Shown: positions 1-9,725 of the stretch, one piece after another
Layout: each line of letters opens with the position of its first letter
How positions within the stretch are numbered: position 1 is the first letter of the stretch
Assembly (NCBI RefSeq): GCF_900088535.1
Contig: NZ_LT578417.1
Location: 2,542,001 to 2,606,000 of the forward strand
DNA length: 64,000 bases
Origin: Cyanobium sp. NIES-981
GTDB lineage: Bacteria > Cyanobacteriota > Cyanobacteriia > PCC-6307 > Cyanobiaceae
Reading direction: 5' to 3'
Program-made: the position numbers and the translations under genes
The notes under the pieces: model-generated
Seen by the model: only the letters and a program-made list of their open reading frames with translations
Databases searched by the model: none
Told to the model about the DNA's origin: nothing

Positions 1-385
1 CGGGGATGGGAGGAAGGCCGGGATCGGAGTCTGAAGCTCCCCCCGCCGCTTGGCCCTGGGCAGATTGGAGCTGGTCCTCGAAGTCGGCATCATCCGTGAG
101 CTCGTCGTAGAGAAGATCGAGGCCGATCAGAACGCGTTCACGGTCACTCAGATCCCCGATGATGCGACGCACGGGCGGAGGCAGGATCTTGGTGAGGGTA
201 GGGGTGGCAAGAATCTTGTCCTCTTCTGCAAGCTGGGGGTTGACCAGGACATCAATCACTTTGAGAGCATAAACACCTTTGAACTCCGTGTCCAGGATGT
301 TACGCAGAGTTTTCAGCGCGCGCATCGAGTTGGGCGTATTTCCAGCCACATAGAGCTTGAGAATGTAGGTTTTACGTGGGGACAT
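1..385 (-). CDS. kaiB: Circadian clock protein KaiB (3' end outside window)
   Basis: KaiB is the fold-switching clock protein that binds phosphorylated KaiC and sequesters KaiA. The ATG is at 385 on the minus strand. The translation begins [20 protein letters not shown] and continues through the family core, with [20 protein letters not shown] and the [18 protein letters not shown] region. The known protein is about 102 residues long, but here the frame stays open for 128 codons to the window edge. The extra tail is rich in Gly, Ala, Pro, Ser and Asp. It lies 19 nt downstream of kaiA on the same strand. kaiC would be expected just beyond the edge and is not visible. Confidence 0.95.
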   Translation of the reverse strand, partial: MSPRKTYILKLYVAGNTPNSMRALKTLRNILDTEFKGVYALKVIDVLVNPQLAEEDKILATPTLTKILPPPVRRIIGDLSDRERVLIGLDLLYDELTDDADFEDQLQSAQGQAAGGASDSDPGLPPIP

Positions 386-404
386 GGATGTTGGAAGCCT
401 GGGT

Positions 405-1292
405 TCAAGTGGAAGAAGAAAAGCGCACGAGCGGCACGTCGGGAGGTATGGAGCGCCGATACATCTCACAGAGATGGGCCATCACATCCAACAAGGCCAG
501 GCGATAATCCTGAAGAAAGTCCGTCTTGCGCCCCTCCAAGCGCAGCCGATCGGAGAAGGACTCGATCATATCCATGTGAATCTGAACAGCGGTGGTGATC
601 GAAAGATCGCTGAAGAAGGCCGTGTTAACAAAACTCTCGAGGGCCTGGTTGGCTGCCGAAGGGTTACGGAAGTAATTGAGCAGAAGATCGCGATAACTCC
701 GCTCCAACGAACGTCGGAGTTCGTTCTGCTCCTTCAGCGGCAGGTTGCGCAGGAAGCGGGAGGGGTCCCGCTTGTAGAAAACTCCAAGCAGGCCGAGCCG
801 TTCCTTGAGCCGATCATCCAACCTCCAGGGGATCGGTAACGGGGCCGCGCTGGGCTCGGTTGCCCCACCACCGTCCTCCCCAGCACCAACCCCACCGGGG
901 GTGCCGGGTCCATCACCCACGCTCATCACCCCCTGACGCAGAAAACGGGACACGGCCGCATCGAGGCTGTAGGGCAGCTGCTCGAGCTGATCGCGGGGCA
1001 GGCGCACCTCGGCCCCATGGACGGTCACCTCGCCCGTCACCGCCCCGATCACCACGGCGGGGAGCACAAGCCCCCGCTGACTCAGGCCGGCGAACACGCT
1101 GGGATCGACGGCGCCCTCCTCGATGAGCAGGGCGTCGAAGTCCTCCCGCAACCGCTCAAGGGCTGCCCCAGGCTCGTCGCTGGGATCGACAGGGACAAGG
1201 GCGTACCGCCCCCCTGCCAGCCAACGGGCGACGGCGGCCTGCAGCGCGGGGTCATGGACGAGGGAGGCAACGGTGAGGACCGATTCGGGCAT
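405..1292 (-). CDS. kaiA: Circadian clock protein KaiA
   Basis: KaiA stimulates KaiC autophosphorylation. The 295-residue product is close to full family length. The N-terminal pseudo-receiver half (about 1-130) is divergent. A Gly/Ala/Pro-rich linker follows near residues 125-150. The C-terminal helical KaiC-binding and dimerisation domain (about 155-295) is well conserved, including [10 protein letters not shown]-type and [23 protein letters not shown]-type blocks (the latter partly quoted, as [10 protein letters not shown] and [14 protein letters not shown]). The ATG at 1292 starts [13 protein letters not shown] full KaiA argues against Prochlorococcus, whose members have lost or truncated it. 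It reads away from rplU, with 176 bp between the two starts. Confidence 0.94.
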   Translation of the reverse strand: MPESVLTVASLVHDPALQAAVARWLAGGRYALVPVDPSDEPGAALERLREDFDALLIEEGAVDPSVFAGLSQRGLVLPAVVIGAVTGEVTVHGAEVRLPRDQLEQLPYSLDAAVSRFLRQGVMSVGDGPGTPGGVGAGEDGGGATEPSAAPLPIPWRLDDRLKERLGLLGVFYKRDPSRFLRNLPLKEQNELRRSLERSYRDLLLNYFRNPSAANQALESFVNTAFFSDLSITTAVQIHMDMIESFSDRLRLEGRKTDFLQDYRLALLDVMAHLCEMYRRSIPPDVPLVRFSSST

Positions 1293-1468
1293 GGAACAGC
1301 CCCGCCGGCGTGGACTGGCCGGCGGAGACGTGCCCCAATGTTGACGAAAGGCCGGTTGAAATCGGAGGATTTGCCATTGTCTTTCGATTGTGAGCCAGGC
1401 GTAATCGGCTGCCCGGCGGATCCCCGCGATCCGTCAACGGGCCGCCAGCCTGTCCACGCCCCCTTGTC

Positions 1469-1852
1469 ATGACCCAGAGCTCCCCCTCTCCCAGCGGCAC
1501 CACCAGCCCTGCGGCGACTGGTCCCTTCGCCATCGTCGAGGCCTCCGGCCAGCAGTTCTGGCTGCAGCCCAACCGCTACTACGACCTGGACCGGATCGCC
1601 GCCGGGGTGGATGACACCGTGACCCTCGAGAACGTGCTGCTCGTCAACGACGGCGAGGCCACCACCCTCGGCCAGCCCTACGTGAGCGGCGCCAGCGTGG
1701 AACTCAAGGTGATGGCCCACCGGCGGGGGCCGAAGGTGATCGTCTACAAGATGCGCCCCAAGAAGAAGACGCGCCGCAAGAACGGCCACCGCCAGGAGCT
1801 CACCCGCGTGATGGTGCAGGCCATCACCCTGGGCGGCAAGCCTCTGGCCTGA
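1469..1852 (+). CDS. rplU: 50S ribosomal protein L21
   Basis: L21 is a 23S rRNA-binding protein of the large subunit. The core begins at about residue 20 with [20 protein letters not shown] and ends with the basic [20 protein letters not shown] block, both characteristic of L21. The 127-residue product has about 18 extra Ser/Thr/Pro-rich residues at its N terminus, common in cyanobacterial L21. rpmA (L27) follows 100 bp downstream, the usual bacterial pairing. The start is the ATG at 1469; a later start would have to lie inside the low-complexity extension. Confidence 0.96.
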   Translation: MTQSSPSPSGTTSPAATGPFAIVEASGQQFWLQPNRYYDLDRIAAGVDDTVTLENVLLVNDGEATTLGQPYVSGASVELKVMAHRRGPKVIVYKMRPKKKTRRKNGHRQELTRVMVQAITLGGKPLA

Positions 1853-1952
1853 GGCGGCCCCAGTTCCCGGGGCAGCAGCCGGCAGCCACCCACCGCCACC
1901 GGTTCAAGTCCGGCAGAATTCTCCCCTTCACCCCCCTCTCCATTTCCTCACC

Positions 1953-2216
1953 ATGGCCCACAAGAAAGGCACAGGCTCCACCCGCAACGGCCGCGACTCC
2001 AACGCCAAGCGCCTCGGCGTGAAGGCCTACGGCGGTGAGGCCGTGAGCGCCGGCTCGATCCTGATCCGCCAGCGCGGCACCTCGGTGCTGCCGGGCGTGA
2101 ACGTGGGGCGCGGCTCCGACGACACCCTCTTCGCCCTGGTGGACGGGGTGGTGAGCTTCGATTCGATCAAGCGCGGCCTGCGCAACCGCAAGCGCATCAA
2201 CGTGGCGCTGGGCTGA
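1953..2216 (+). CDS. rpmA: 50S ribosomal protein L27
   Basis: L27 lies near the peptidyl-transferase centre. The 87-residue product starts [20 protein letters not shown] and contains [20 protein letters not shown], the L27 signature. There is no N-terminal pro-sequence of the Firmicutes type, so no Prp-like cleavage is expected. It follows rplU and the two are probably one operon. The next gene, a methyltransferase, converges on it from the minus strand with 69 bp between stops. Confidence 0.97.
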   Translation: MAHKKGTGSTRNGRDSNAKRLGVKAYGGEAVSAGSILIRQRGTSVLPGVNVGRGSDDTLFALVDGVVSFDSIKRGLRNRKRINVALG

Positions 2217-2285
2217 GTGGCTGCGCGCTGCACAGCGCCTGCCACCCCGACCCTGCCGCTGTGACGGTGGGGCCGGGGTGATCCC

Positions 2286-3086
2286 TCAGGCCAGGCGGTA
2301 GGCGCGGGTGGTGATCAGGAAGGGGTGAAACACCTCCAGGAACCTGCTCTGGAGCGTGCGGAAGAAGCGCTCCACCAGCACCGGGTCATCCAGATGAAAG
2401 GGATACTCCCCCCGGTGCCCCTTGAAGAAATACCAGTTCAGCAGGGCGGTTCCCGCCGGGGAGAGTCGCTCGGCGAACAGCTCGAGCTGGCCGGCCGGAT
2501 CGGGCAGGTGCTCGAGCACGTCCAGGCACACGAGGGTGTCGAAGCGCTGGGGCAGCCGCCCATCCTGCAGATCGCGATGGCAGGAGAGCTTGGCCGCCAG
2601 GCCGAGACGGGCCGCCCGGGCTTCGACGCAGGCGCGGTTGTGGGGATTGAGATCCACGAACCACACCCGCTCCACCTGGGGCAGGGCCGCCGCCGCCAGG
2701 GCATGGCTGCCGATGCCCCCCCCGAAATCGAGCACGTGGCCCTGGGCGAAGCTCTGCTGCAGGCGGAGGGTATCGGCGATGTAGTCGGCACTGCCCAGGT
2801 GCCAGGCGGCCAGCTCGAGCAGATGGGCCGTGCCCACGGTGTCTTCGTAGAAGCGGCCGGCCTGCTCCAGCTCGAACGCCCCGGGATGCAGGGCCGCCAG
2901 CTCCGCGGTGCTGGTGGGCAGGCGCCGCTCCAACTCGGCGGCATCGATGGCGAGATAGTCGGCCAGGTGCTGCCGCAGGGCGAATCCATCCGCAAGGAAG
3001 CGTTCCACGCCGAGGGTGCCCTGGCCGGGTTCTGCTGCCGTGACCACTGACCGTCCGAGTCGTACAGGGCCAAACCTAGATCCCAT
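2286..3086 (-). CDS. Class I SAM-dependent methyltransferase, substrate unknown
   Basis: A 266-residue protein with a Rossmann methyltransferase domain in its middle and C-terminal parts. Motif I is [13 protein letters not shown] (about residues 118-130). An acidic strand-2 end ([10 protein letters not shown]) follows, and the motif-IV region reads [17 protein letters not shown]. The N-terminal 100 residues look helical and include an [12 protein letters not shown] segment. It resembles the broad methyltransferase-11/25 group, which does not fix the substrate. The first 15 residues are weak, so the true start may lie a little downstream of 3086. Its stop lies 69 bp from that of rpmA. Confidence 0.8.
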   Translation of the reverse strand: MGSRFGPVRLGRSVVTAAEPGQGTLGVERFLADGFALRQHLADYLAIDAAELERRLPTSTAELAALHPGAFELEQAGRFYEDTVGTAHLLELAAWHLGSADYIADTLRLQQSFAQGHVLDFGGGIGSHALAAAALPQVERVWFVDLNPHNRACVEARAARLGLAAKLSCHRDLQDGRLPQRFDTLVCLDVLEHLPDPAGQLELFAERLSPAGTALLNWYFFKGHRGEYPFHLDDPVLVERFFRTLQSRFLEVFHPFLITTRAYRLA

Positions 3087-3097
3087 CCGGGTGCGCC

Positions 3098-3835
3098 TCA
3101 GCCGAGTTCACTGCCCTCGCCCGGCACCTCCAGCCAGTGGCGCAGCCAGCCGGTGAGGGCGTAGAAGGGCAGGGTGTCCACCAGGGCCGCCAGCGCCTTG
3201 AACAGGTAGCCGCTGGCGATGTAACTCGCCAGCTGGGGCAGCACAGCCTCCCCCGGGCGGATCGGCAGCAGGTGGTTGGCGTAGTGGCTCACCAGCACCA
3301 CGGCGGTGGTGTCCACCAGCTGACTCACCAGGGTGGAGCCGTTGTTGCGCAGCCAGAGGGCCTTGCCGCCGCTGAAGCGCTTCCAGAAATGGAACAGGCG
3401 CACATCGGTGAACTGGGCTGCGAGATAGGCCAGCATCGACGCCCCCACCGCCCCGAAGGCCAGCCGCTGGACCTCGAAGAACGTGGCCTCCGGAGCGCCC
3501 GCCAACCCCGGCAGCACCCCGCCCAGCCAGAGCACGAGCACCACCCAGCCATTCAGCGCCAGGCCCACCCAGACCAGCTGGCCGGCCTTGCGCTCCCCCC
3601 AGATCTCGCTGATCAGGTCGGTGCACAGGAAGGTGACGGGGTAGGGCAGGGCCCCCACGGCCACGACGATCGGCCAGGAGCCGATCGCACCGAGCTGCAG
3701 AAAGCGGGTGAGCCCCAGGATGTTGAGCATGGCCATGCTGCCGAGGAACAGACCCGCCAGCACCAGTAACGCCAGATCACGCCGTTGCTGCAGGGTCATC
3801 GGGGGCGGCAGGGCCAAGGGGGGCGGCAGGGCCAT
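3098..3835 (-). CDS. yhhQ: Queuosine precursor transporter, YhhQ/VUT (DUF165) family
   Basis: The family imports queuosine precursors such as preQ0, preQ1 or queuine. The product is about 245 residues with around six hydrophobic segments and the family hallmark FLCTDLISEIWGERKA between early membrane helices, plus a DTTAVVLVSHYA segment. The open frame runs upstream far past any plausible start. I chose ATG 3835 (MALPPPLALPPP); ATG 3799 (MTLQQRRDLALLV) is an equally good choice. A direct repeat of about 16 bp built on GGCGGCAGGGCCA lies over this start region. It is divergent from truB. queF at about 60 kb suggests this cell also makes queuosine itself. Confidence 0.85.
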   Translation of the reverse strand: MALPPPLALPPPMTLQQRRDLALLVLAGLFLGSMAMLNILGLTRFLQLGAIGSWPIVVAVGALPYPVTFLCTDLISEIWGERKAGQLVWVGLALNGWVVLVLWLGGVLPGLAGAPEATFFEVQRLAFGAVGASMLAYLAAQFTDVRLFHFWKRFSGGKALWLRNNGSTLVSQLVDTTAVVLVSHYANHLLPIRPGEAVLPQLASYIASGYLFKALAALVDTLPFYALTGWLRHWLEVPGEGSELG

Positions 3836-3877
3836 CGGGGCGGAGCATGGGACGCTTCCAGGCTGATGGGTGCGGGC

Positions 3878-4765
3878 ATGGCTGACCAGTGCTGCGGGTT
3901 TCTGGTGCTGGACAAGCCGGCCGGGCTCACCTCCCATGGCTGTGTGGCGCGGGCGCGACGGGCCTACGGGCTGCGGCGGGTGGGCCATGGCGGCACCCTG
4001 GACCCGGCGGTCACCGGGGTGCTGCCCCTCGCCCTGGGGCCGGCCACGCGGCTGCTGCCCTACCTGGAGGGGGCCAAGCGCTACGAGGGCACGGTGCAGC
4101 TGGGGCTGCGCACCGACAGCGACGACCTCACCGGCACGGTGCTGGAGCGGCAGGCCTGGCCAGCGCTGGACCGCGCCCGGCTGGAGGAGGCCCTGGCTCC
4201 CTTCCGCGGCACCTTCGCCCAGGTGCCGCCGCAGATCTCGGCCGTTCACGTGGAGGGTCAGCGGGCCTACGCCCGTGCCCGCCGCGGCGAGCAGCTGGAG
4301 CTGGAGGCCCGCAGCGTGACGATCGAAACCCTGGAGCTGCTGCACTGGGATCCCGCCCAGGGCCGGCTGAAGCTGAGGGTGGGCTGCTCCGCCGGCACCT
4401 ACATCCGTTCCCTGGCCCGCGATCTGGGCGCGGCGCTGGGATGCGGTGGCAGTCTCGCGGAACTGCGGCGCACGGAGGCCCTGGGCTTCAGCCTGGCCCA
4501 GGCCGTGCCCCTGCAGGCCCTCGATCAGGCGCCGCCTCCGCCACTGCTGCCCCCCCTCTCGGCCCTGGCCCACCTCCCCCGGCGCCTGCTGCATCCCGGG
4601 GAACTGGCAGGCTGGCGCTGCGGCCGGGCCCTGGAGGCCAGCGGCAGCCACCCGGGGGGTGCTGCAGTGGCGGTGCTGGCCCCGGATGGCAATCTGGCTG
4701 GGGTTGCCAGGGCCTCCGAAGGGGGTCTGCTGCAACCCCGGCTGGTCTTCGATGCGGCCGGCTGA
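3878..4765 (+). CDS. truB: tRNA pseudouridine(55) synthase TruB
   Basis: TruB makes pseudouridine 55 in the T-loop of tRNAs. The N terminus reads [15 protein letters not shown]. The catalytic motif [19 protein letters not shown] follows, with the nucleophilic Asp at about residue 42. A C-terminal segment with [14 protein letters not shown] is also typical. From ATG 3878 the protein is 295 residues, slightly short of some homologues but complete. ATG 3866 is an alternative that adds four residues. yebC starts 38 bp downstream on the same strand, so the two may be co-transcribed. Confidence 0.94.
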   Translation: MADQCCGFLVLDKPAGLTSHGCVARARRAYGLRRVGHGGTLDPAVTGVLPLALGPATRLLPYLEGAKRYEGTVQLGLRTDSDDLTGTVLERQAWPALDRARLEEALAPFRGTFAQVPPQISAVHVEGQRAYARARRGEQLELEARSVTIETLELLHWDPAQGRLKLRVGCSAGTYIRSLARDLGAALGCGGSLAELRRTEALGFSLAQAVPLQALDQAPPPPLLPPLSALAHLPRRLLHPGELAGWRCGRALEASGSHPGGAAVAVLAPDGNLAGVARASEGGLLQPRLVFDAAG

Positions 4766-4803
4766 GCCCCGTCCTTCCCGTTCCTGAGCTTCTTCGCGTT
4801 CCG

Positions 4804-5652
4804 ATGGCCGGCCACAGCAAATGGGCCCAGATCAAGCGCACCAAGGCTGTGGTCGATGCCAAACGCGGCGCGGTGTTCACCCGCCTGGGCCGGGAGATCA
4901 CCGTGGCGGCACGCTCGGGCAGCGATCCGGCCGGCAACTTCCAGCTGCGCACGGCCATCGAGAAGGCCAAGGCGGCCGGCGTGCCCAGCCTCAACATCGA
5001 GCGGGCGATCCTCAAGGGCTCCGGCCAGCTGGGGAGCGACGGCGACCAGTTCGAGGCGGTGCGCTACGAGGGCTATGGCCCCGGCGGTGTGGCGGTGCTG
5101 ATCGAGGCCTTCACCGACAACCGCAACCGCACCGCCGCCGATCTGCGCCTGGCCTTCAGCAAGCACGGCGGCAACCTGGGCGAGACCGGCTGCGTGAGCT
5201 ACCTGTTCGACCAGCGTGGGGTGGTGCGCCTGCAGGGGCCAGGCGACCAGCCCTGGCACCCCTGCCCGGACGGCAGTCCTGACAGCAGCCCTGACCGCTC
5301 CCCGGGTGACAGCGCCGAGGAGATCCTGCTGGAAGGCCTGCTGGCGATCGAAGCGGCGGGTGGGCCCACTGCCCTGGGCTACGAGCTGCTGCCCGACGCC
5401 GCCGAGGTGCAGTGCGGCTTCACCGATCTGGAGGCCTTCCAGGAAAGCCTGCGCGGCCAGGGCTTTGCGGTGCGGGAGTGGGAGCACCGCTGGATTCCCC
5501 ACACCACCTGCCCCATGCAGGAGCCGGAGCCGCTGCGCCAGTGCCTGCGCATGCTCGAGGCCCTGGACGATCTGGACGACGTGCGCAGCGTGACCTCGAA
5601 TCTGGACGCCCCCGAGGAGCTGCTCGAGGCCGTGATGGCCGCACCGCCCTAG
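4804..5652 (+). CDS. yebC: YebC/PmpR-family protein (DUF28)
   Basis: The family contains DNA-binding regulators and, in recent work, factors easing ribosome stalling at proline stretches. The start [20 protein letters not shown] is the family signature, followed by [20 protein letters not shown] and [13 protein letters not shown]. At 282 residues it exceeds the usual 240-250. The extra length is a Pro/Asp/Ser-rich insert of about 25-30 residues (residues about 145-172, including [15 protein letters not shown]) after the second domain begins. Its stop shares the tetranucleotide CTAG with the convergent nagB-like gene. Confidence 0.93.
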   Translation: MAGHSKWAQIKRTKAVVDAKRGAVFTRLGREITVAARSGSDPAGNFQLRTAIEKAKAAGVPSLNIERAILKGSGQLGSDGDQFEAVRYEGYGPGGVAVLIEAFTDNRNRTAADLRLAFSKHGGNLGETGCVSYLFDQRGVVRLQGPGDQPWHPCPDGSPDSSPDRSPGDSAEEILLEGLLAIEAAGGPTALGYELLPDAAEVQCGFTDLEAFQESLRGQGFAVREWEHRWIPHTTCPMQEPEPLRQCLRMLEALDDLDDVRSVTSNLDAPEELLEAVMAAPP

Positions 5653-6434
5653 TCCGGCGGATCCGGCAGAGCGGCCCGATCCGCCACCACCGTCACGGCG
5701 GCATGGCGCTTCAGCCAGCTGGCCGGCAGATCGGGGCTCGGGGGCTCCGTCAGCAGGCGATGCAGCACCGGCGCCTTGGCGGCACCGGTGACCACAAGCA
5801 CGATCCGCTGGGCGGCCAGGATCTCCGCCATGCCGAGGGTGATCGCCCGCAGGGGCACGGCCTGGGGATCGCCCCCGAAGGCCGCGGCGTTCTGGCGCCG
5901 CGTGATCGCGCTGAGCCGCACGCAGCGGCAGGCAGCTTCCGGTCCGCACGGGGGCTCGTTGAAGCCCACATGGCCATTGAGCCCCAGCCCCAGGAGCTGC
6001 AGTCCGATGCCACCGCAGCGGGCCACCGCGGCGGCATAGCGGCGGGCCTCGGCCCGCGGATCGTGGGCCAGGGCATTCGGCAGGCGCAGTTGGGTGTCCT
6101 CCAGCCCGAGCGGCTCCCCCAGCCGGGTGCGCATGAAGGCGGCGAAGGAACGGGGGTCGCTGCTGGGCAGGCCCACGTACTCATCCAGGTTGAAACTCAG
6201 CCAGTGCTGCCGCAGGGCCTGCAGCTCAACGCTGGAGGCAGCCCGACAGCGTTCCACCAGGGCGGCATAGACCGGCTCCATCGTGCGCCCTGTGGCGAGC
6301 CCCAGCGGTCGGCGGAGCCTGCCCCGGGCCAGCTCCGCCCAGAGCAGGTCCGCCACAGCCCTGGCCACGGCCGGGGCATCGGCGAGCTGGATGGGGGTGG
6401 GCCGAGGGGGTGGGATCGCGGCGGAGAGGATCAA
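5649..6434 (-). CDS. nagB: Glucosamine-6-phosphate deaminase / 6-phosphogluconolactonase-like protein
   Basis: The family interconverts glucosamine-6-P and fructose-6-P plus ammonia. The 261-residue product has [10 protein letters not shown] (catalytic acid region) and [16 protein letters not shown], containing the His-Glu loop typical of NagB rather than of 6-phosphogluconolactonase. RSFAAFM-type substrate-loop sequence is also present. The only start consistent with the operon is TTG at 6434, overlapping the upstream SpoIID-like stop as TTGA, so translation is probably coupled. At the 3' end its TAG and that of yebC lie on the same CTAG. NagB function is likely but not proven by sequence alone. 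Confidence 0.82.
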   Translation of the reverse strand: MILSAAIPPPRPTPIQLADAPAVARAVADLLWAELARGRLRRPLGLATGRTMEPVYAALVERCRAASSVELQALRQHWLSFNLDEYVGLPSSDPRSFAAFMRTRLGEPLGLEDTQLRLPNALAHDPRAEARRYAAAVARCGGIGLQLLGLGLNGHVGFNEPPCGPEAACRCVRLSAITRRQNAAAFGGDPQAVPLRAITLGMAEILAAQRIVLVVTGAAKAPVLHRLLTEPPSPDLPASWLKRHAAVTVVADRAALPDPPD

Positions 6435-7837
6435 GGGGCGCTGTAGCGGCGCAGTTCGGTACCTCGGAAATAGTGGCTGAGGATCCGCTCATGGCTCTGG
6501 CCCTGCTCGGCCATGGCCAGGGCCCCCCACTGACTCATGCCGACCCCATGGCCGAAGCCACGGCCGATCGCGACGAGGGAAGGAAGGGATGACGGCGGCG
6601 ATGGCTGGCGGGGTGCTGGGCCCGAGGGCGCGGCTGCCCCCGGACCAGCCTGGGCTGGGGTTCCGCTGGCGGAGTCGATCACGCCCATCACCGGAGGCGG
6701 CGGGCTGATCGCTCCGAAGGCCATGGCCTTCTGCTGCTGCAACCTGGACGCCTCCGGGCCGGGCCGGAATGGTCGGGGCTCCAGCACCTCGAAGCGCACC
6801 TGGGTGCTGCGCAGCCCCAGGCGGGTGCGCAGTTCGGGGCCGGTCACCACCAGCGTTCCGACAGGGCCGATCACCCGGGCCTGCCGCACCCGCCCCGTGG
6901 CCGTGGTGGCGACGACATCGATGCGCTGGACCCCGCCGATCTCGCGGAAGGCCTGGCGCAGCAGCTCAGGGGGCAGCGGCTTCTCCCATTGGTGCACGGG
7001 ACTCCTCTGGTCGAAGTCGGGCACGCTGACCAGATAGGGCAGCTGCTGACTCCAGAGATCCCCGCTGTTCTCGGTGCGCCCGCCGCTGCTGCTGTGGAAC
7101 ACGGTGTTGGCCAGGCTGCTGCGGTACATCAGCACCTGCCCGCGGGTGCTGGCCACCGCCTCGCGGGTGGAGGCCGTCTCCGCTTCGACCCCCTTGTACA
7201 CCTGGCTGCTCACCGTGGCGGTGAGATCGAAGGCCTTGGCCGGTTTTCGCTGACGCAGGGCGTAGGTGCGGGCCGCCACCGCCTGGGCCTGCAGCGCTGC
7301 CAGGGGCCAGCGCGGCGGCATCTCACTGCCCACCACGCTGGGGAGGTAGGCCTCGAGGCCGATGTGATTGATGGCCTGGAGCTTGGCCCCCTCGGAGCGC
7401 ACCTGCAGACGGCCGCGGTAGTGACGTTGCTGCAGCTGGAAGGTGCCGGTTTCGGCGGGCGGCTGCCCCGGCTTGCTCTCCAGCCAGTAGGACGCCGCCG
7501 GCGGCAGTACCCGTTCACCGGCGCTGCTGGAGAGCCACACCCGGCCGCCCGCCAGCCGCAGCTGCAGGGAGGCGGAGGGAGGCAGCTCGAGCAGCACGGG
7601 GCTGTCGCCCCCTTCCGCCCGCAGCACCAGCGGACGCCCCAGCGAGCGCAGGCTGATCTCCGCGGCGCTGGCCAGCAGCACCCGCACCTCGGGGTCCCCC
7701 TGCTGGGCCAGCAGCGCGCCGCCGCTGCTGGCCAGGGCCGCCACCGGCAGGGCCAGGGCCAGCGGGATCAGCCCCGATGGCTGCCACGGGATCACGGAAG
7801 AGAACGCCACGACGCTCGCCGACTCAGGGCGCCTCAT
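6431..7837 (-). CDS. SpoIID/LytB-domain protein, exported peptidoglycan-associated
   Basis: Homologues of SpoIID cut glycan strands, and cyanobacterial members are thought to act on the wall. A hydrophobic signal region ([14 protein letters not shown]) lies near the N terminus. The domain has [20 protein letters not shown] followed by [12 protein letters not shown], and ends with [20 protein letters not shown], the family hallmark. A Pro/Ala/Gly-rich insert lies about 80 residues before the C terminus. I chose ATG 7837 ([10 protein letters not shown]), which puts the signal near the start; ATG 7897 is possible but would overlap the RNase Z translation-start region. It runs directly into the nagB-like gene. 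Confidence 0.82.
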   Translation of the reverse strand: MRRPESASVVAFSSVIPWQPSGLIPLALALPVAALASSGGALLAQQGDPEVRVLLASAAEISLRSLGRPLVLRAEGGDSPVLLELPPSASLQLRLAGGRVWLSSSAGERVLPPAASYWLESKPGQPPAETGTFQLQQRHYRGRLQVRSEGAKLQAINHIGLEAYLPSVVGSEMPPRWPLAALQAQAVAARTYALRQRKPAKAFDLTATVSSQVYKGVEAETASTREAVASTRGQVLMYRSSLANTVFHSSSGGRTENSGDLWSQQLPYLVSVPDFDQRSPVHQWEKPLPPELLRQAFREIGGVQRIDVVATTATGRVRQARVIGPVGTLVVTGPELRTRLGLRSTQVRFEVLEPRPFRPGPEASRLQQQKAMAFGAISPPPPVMGVIDSASGTPAQAGPGAAAPSGPAPRQPSPPSSLPSLVAIGRGFGHGVGMSQWGALAMAEQGQSHERILSHYFRGTELRRYSAP

Positions 7838-7902
7838 TGTGGCGATCGCCTCCCAGGGATGCCAGAGCCGCCATGGCAGCATGCGCAGGAGGCACATGCC
7901 CC

Positions 7903-8880
7903 GTGCAGGTCACGTTTCTCGGCACCAGCTCAGGGGTGCCCACCCGCAGCCGCAACGTGTCCGCGGTGGCCCTGCGCCTGCCCCAGCGCAGCGAACTCTG
8001 GCTGTTCGACTGCGGCGAGGGCACCCAGCATCAGTTCCTGCGCAGCGACCTGCGGGTGAGCCAGCTGCGCAGGATCTTCGTGACCCACATGCATGGCGAC
8101 CACGTGTTCGGCCTGCCGGGTCTGCTGGCCAGCCTGGGACTGGCGGGCAACTGCCCCGGCGTCGACGTCTACGGCCCGGACCGGCTGCGCGACTTCCTCG
8201 AGGGCGTTCTGCACACCAGCTCGACACGGATCGGCTATCCCATCCGGCACCACAGGGTCCGCTCCGCCGCCGAGGCCGGCACGCTGCTGCTGGACGACGG
8301 GGAGCTGACGGTGCGGTGCACTCCCCTGACCCATCGGGTGCCGGCCTACGCCTACCGGATCGACCAGAAGCCCAGGGCGGGACGCTTCGATGTGACGAAG
8401 GCCCAGGCCCTGGGCATCCCCCCCGGCCCGGTCTACGCCTCGCTCAAGCAGGGGAAGACGGTGACCCTCGACGACGGCCGCATCATCCGGGGCGCCAGCC
8501 TGTGCGGCCCCCCCCGGCCAGGCGCAAGCGTGGTGTACTGCACCGACACCGTGTTCTGTGAGGCGGCGGTGGATCTGGCCCGGGGAGCGGACCTCCTGAT
8601 CCACGAGAGCACCTTCTCCCATGGAGAAGCCGAGCTGGCCTTTCAGCGCCAGCACTCCACCAGCACGATGGCGGCGCAGACGGCCCTCAGCGCCGGCGTG
8701 CGCCAGCTGGCGCTGACCCACCTGAGTCCGCGCTACGTGCCGGGCGGCGCGATCAGCCCCGATGACCTGCTGGCGGAAGCCCGCGCGATCTTCCCCAACA
8801 CCTTGCTGGCCAAGGATTTCCTCACCCTTGAGGTGGTGCCGGAGGCCGCGGCCGCCGCCCAGGAGGCCTCCCCCCACTGA
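7903..8880 (+). CDS. rnz: Ribonuclease Z
   Basis: RNase Z cleaves the 3' trailer of pre-tRNAs lacking encoded CCA, which fits tRNA-Val here with no encoded CCA. The product begins [20 protein letters not shown] and carries the metal motif [17 protein letters not shown]. Later ligands include VVYCTDT and LIHESTFSH, and ALTHLSPRY is near the end. I prefer the GTG at 7903: an AGGAGG at 7887-7892 sits 10 nt upstream and homologues start at this residue. ATG 7873 would add ten residues. About 325 residues, normal for the family. Confidence 0.94.
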   Translation: MQVTFLGTSSGVPTRSRNVSAVALRLPQRSELWLFDCGEGTQHQFLRSDLRVSQLRRIFVTHMHGDHVFGLPGLLASLGLAGNCPGVDVYGPDRLRDFLEGVLHTSSTRIGYPIRHHRVRSAAEAGTLLLDDGELTVRCTPLTHRVPAYAYRIDQKPRAGRFDVTKAQALGIPPGPVYASLKQGKTVTLDDGRIIRGASLCGPPRPGASVVYCTDTVFCEAAVDLARGADLLIHESTFSHGEAELAFQRQHSTSTMAAQTALSAGVRQLALTHLSPRYVPGGAISPDDLLAEARAIFPNTLLAKDFLTLEVVPEAAAAAQEASPH

Positions 8881-9008
8881 GCGGCCGGCCCGTGGCCCTG
8901 CAACAGTTCGCCCGAATCCACGCCTGAGGCCCCGTTGCCCGTGATACAAGGTCTCCGATGCGGTTTCCGTCGCCACACCTCCCTTCGCCACACCGCCGGC
9001 TCCCCCCA

Positions 9009-9542
9009 ATGGCCTCCACCCTCTCCCCATCAGCTCTCCGCAGAGCGTCACGGGCCGTCGCCCGCACCCTGCTGGCCCTGCCCCTGGCCCTGCTGCTCTG
9101 CTTCGGCTTCGGTAGCGAGGCCATGGCCGCCCAGTGGACGGCTGAGCAGCTCACGGTTCCCGCCTCCGCCGACGGCACCACGGTGACCTTCAGCGAATCG
9201 GAGATCAAGGCCGGCCGCAAGCTGTTCAACTCCAGTTGCGGCGAGTGCCATGCCGGCGGCATCACCAAGACCAACCAGAACGTGGGTCTGGATCCCGAAA
9301 CCCTGGCCCTGGCCACGCCGGCCCGGGACAACGTGGAGGCTCTGGTGGACTACATGAAGGATCCCACCAGCTACGACGGCGAATACAGCATTGCGGACAT
9401 CCACCCCAGCATGCGCAGCAGCGACATCTTCGTGAAGATGCGCGACCTCGACGACGACGACCTGCGGCTGATGGCCGGCTACATCCTGGTGGCACCCAAG
9501 GCCCAGGGGGTGCAGTGGGGTGGCGGCAAGATCTATTTCTGA
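9009..9542 (+). CDS. psbV: Photosystem II cytochrome c550 PsbV
   Basis: PsbV is the extrinsic lumenal cytochrome that stabilises the oxygen-evolving complex. From ATG 9009 there is a signal peptide (LLALPLALLLCFGFGSEAMA), so the mature chain starts near AQWTAEQLTV. The heme site is CGECH, followed by GGITKTNQNVGLDPETLALA. The distal-ligand region is DIHPSMRSSDIF, and the C terminus WGGGKIYF matches the family. An upstream in-frame ATG at 8958 would add 17 poorly fitting residues. CcdA and Ccs1 at 58-60 kb are the likely heme-attachment machinery. A strong terminator follows at 9592. Confidence 0.96.
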   Translation: MASTLSPSALRRASRAVARTLLALPLALLLCFGFGSEAMAAQWTAEQLTVPASADGTTVTFSESEIKAGRKLFNSSCGECHAGGITKTNQNVGLDPETLALATPARDNVEALVDYMKDPTSYDGEYSIADIHPSMRSSDIFVKMRDLDDDDLRLMAGYILVAPKAQGVQWGGGKIYF

Positions 9543-9591
9543 TCGTCTGATCACCGGCCAGGCCTGCCAGCCGGTGTTTTCAGCGTGTTCC

Positions 9592-9618
9592 AGCCGGTGT
9601 CATCGACACCGGCTTTTT
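9592..9618 (+). terminator. Rho-independent terminator after psbV
   Basis: A perfect 9-bp stem (GCCGGTGTC at 9593-9601, GACACCGGC at 9605-9613) has a three-base loop and is followed by five Ts. It lies 50 nt past the psbV stop and ends its single-gene transcript. Confidence 0.88.
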
Positions 9619-9725
9619 GCTGCCGTCCCGCCCGTGCCGGGGTGAGGCCAGAAGCTCGCGCGAAGCCCCACCCCGGCCGCTGCTGCTGGCCTGCGACCGC
9701 TCCCCGGGTGCCCGCAGGGGGTCCC

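Noticed and set aside
1880-1920. T-arm-like sequence GGTTCAAGTCC in the rplU-rpmA gap
   Set aside because: Only a T-arm of four pairs can be formed; there is no acceptor, D or anticodon arm around it.
2217-2285. Possible bidirectional terminator between rpmA and the methyltransferase
   Set aside because: The C- and G-rich arms pair only weakly and no T-run follows on either strand.
3836-4735. Long minus-strand open frame extending the YhhQ-type gene to 545 residues
   Set aside because: The upstream part lies opposite truB and is low in complexity; homologues start near 3835 or 3799.
5412-6446. Plus-strand 344-residue open frame over yebC and the nagB-like gene
   Set aside because: It is antisense to the nagB-like gene, rich in Arg, Gly and Pro, and matches no family. 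High GC makes such shadow frames common here.
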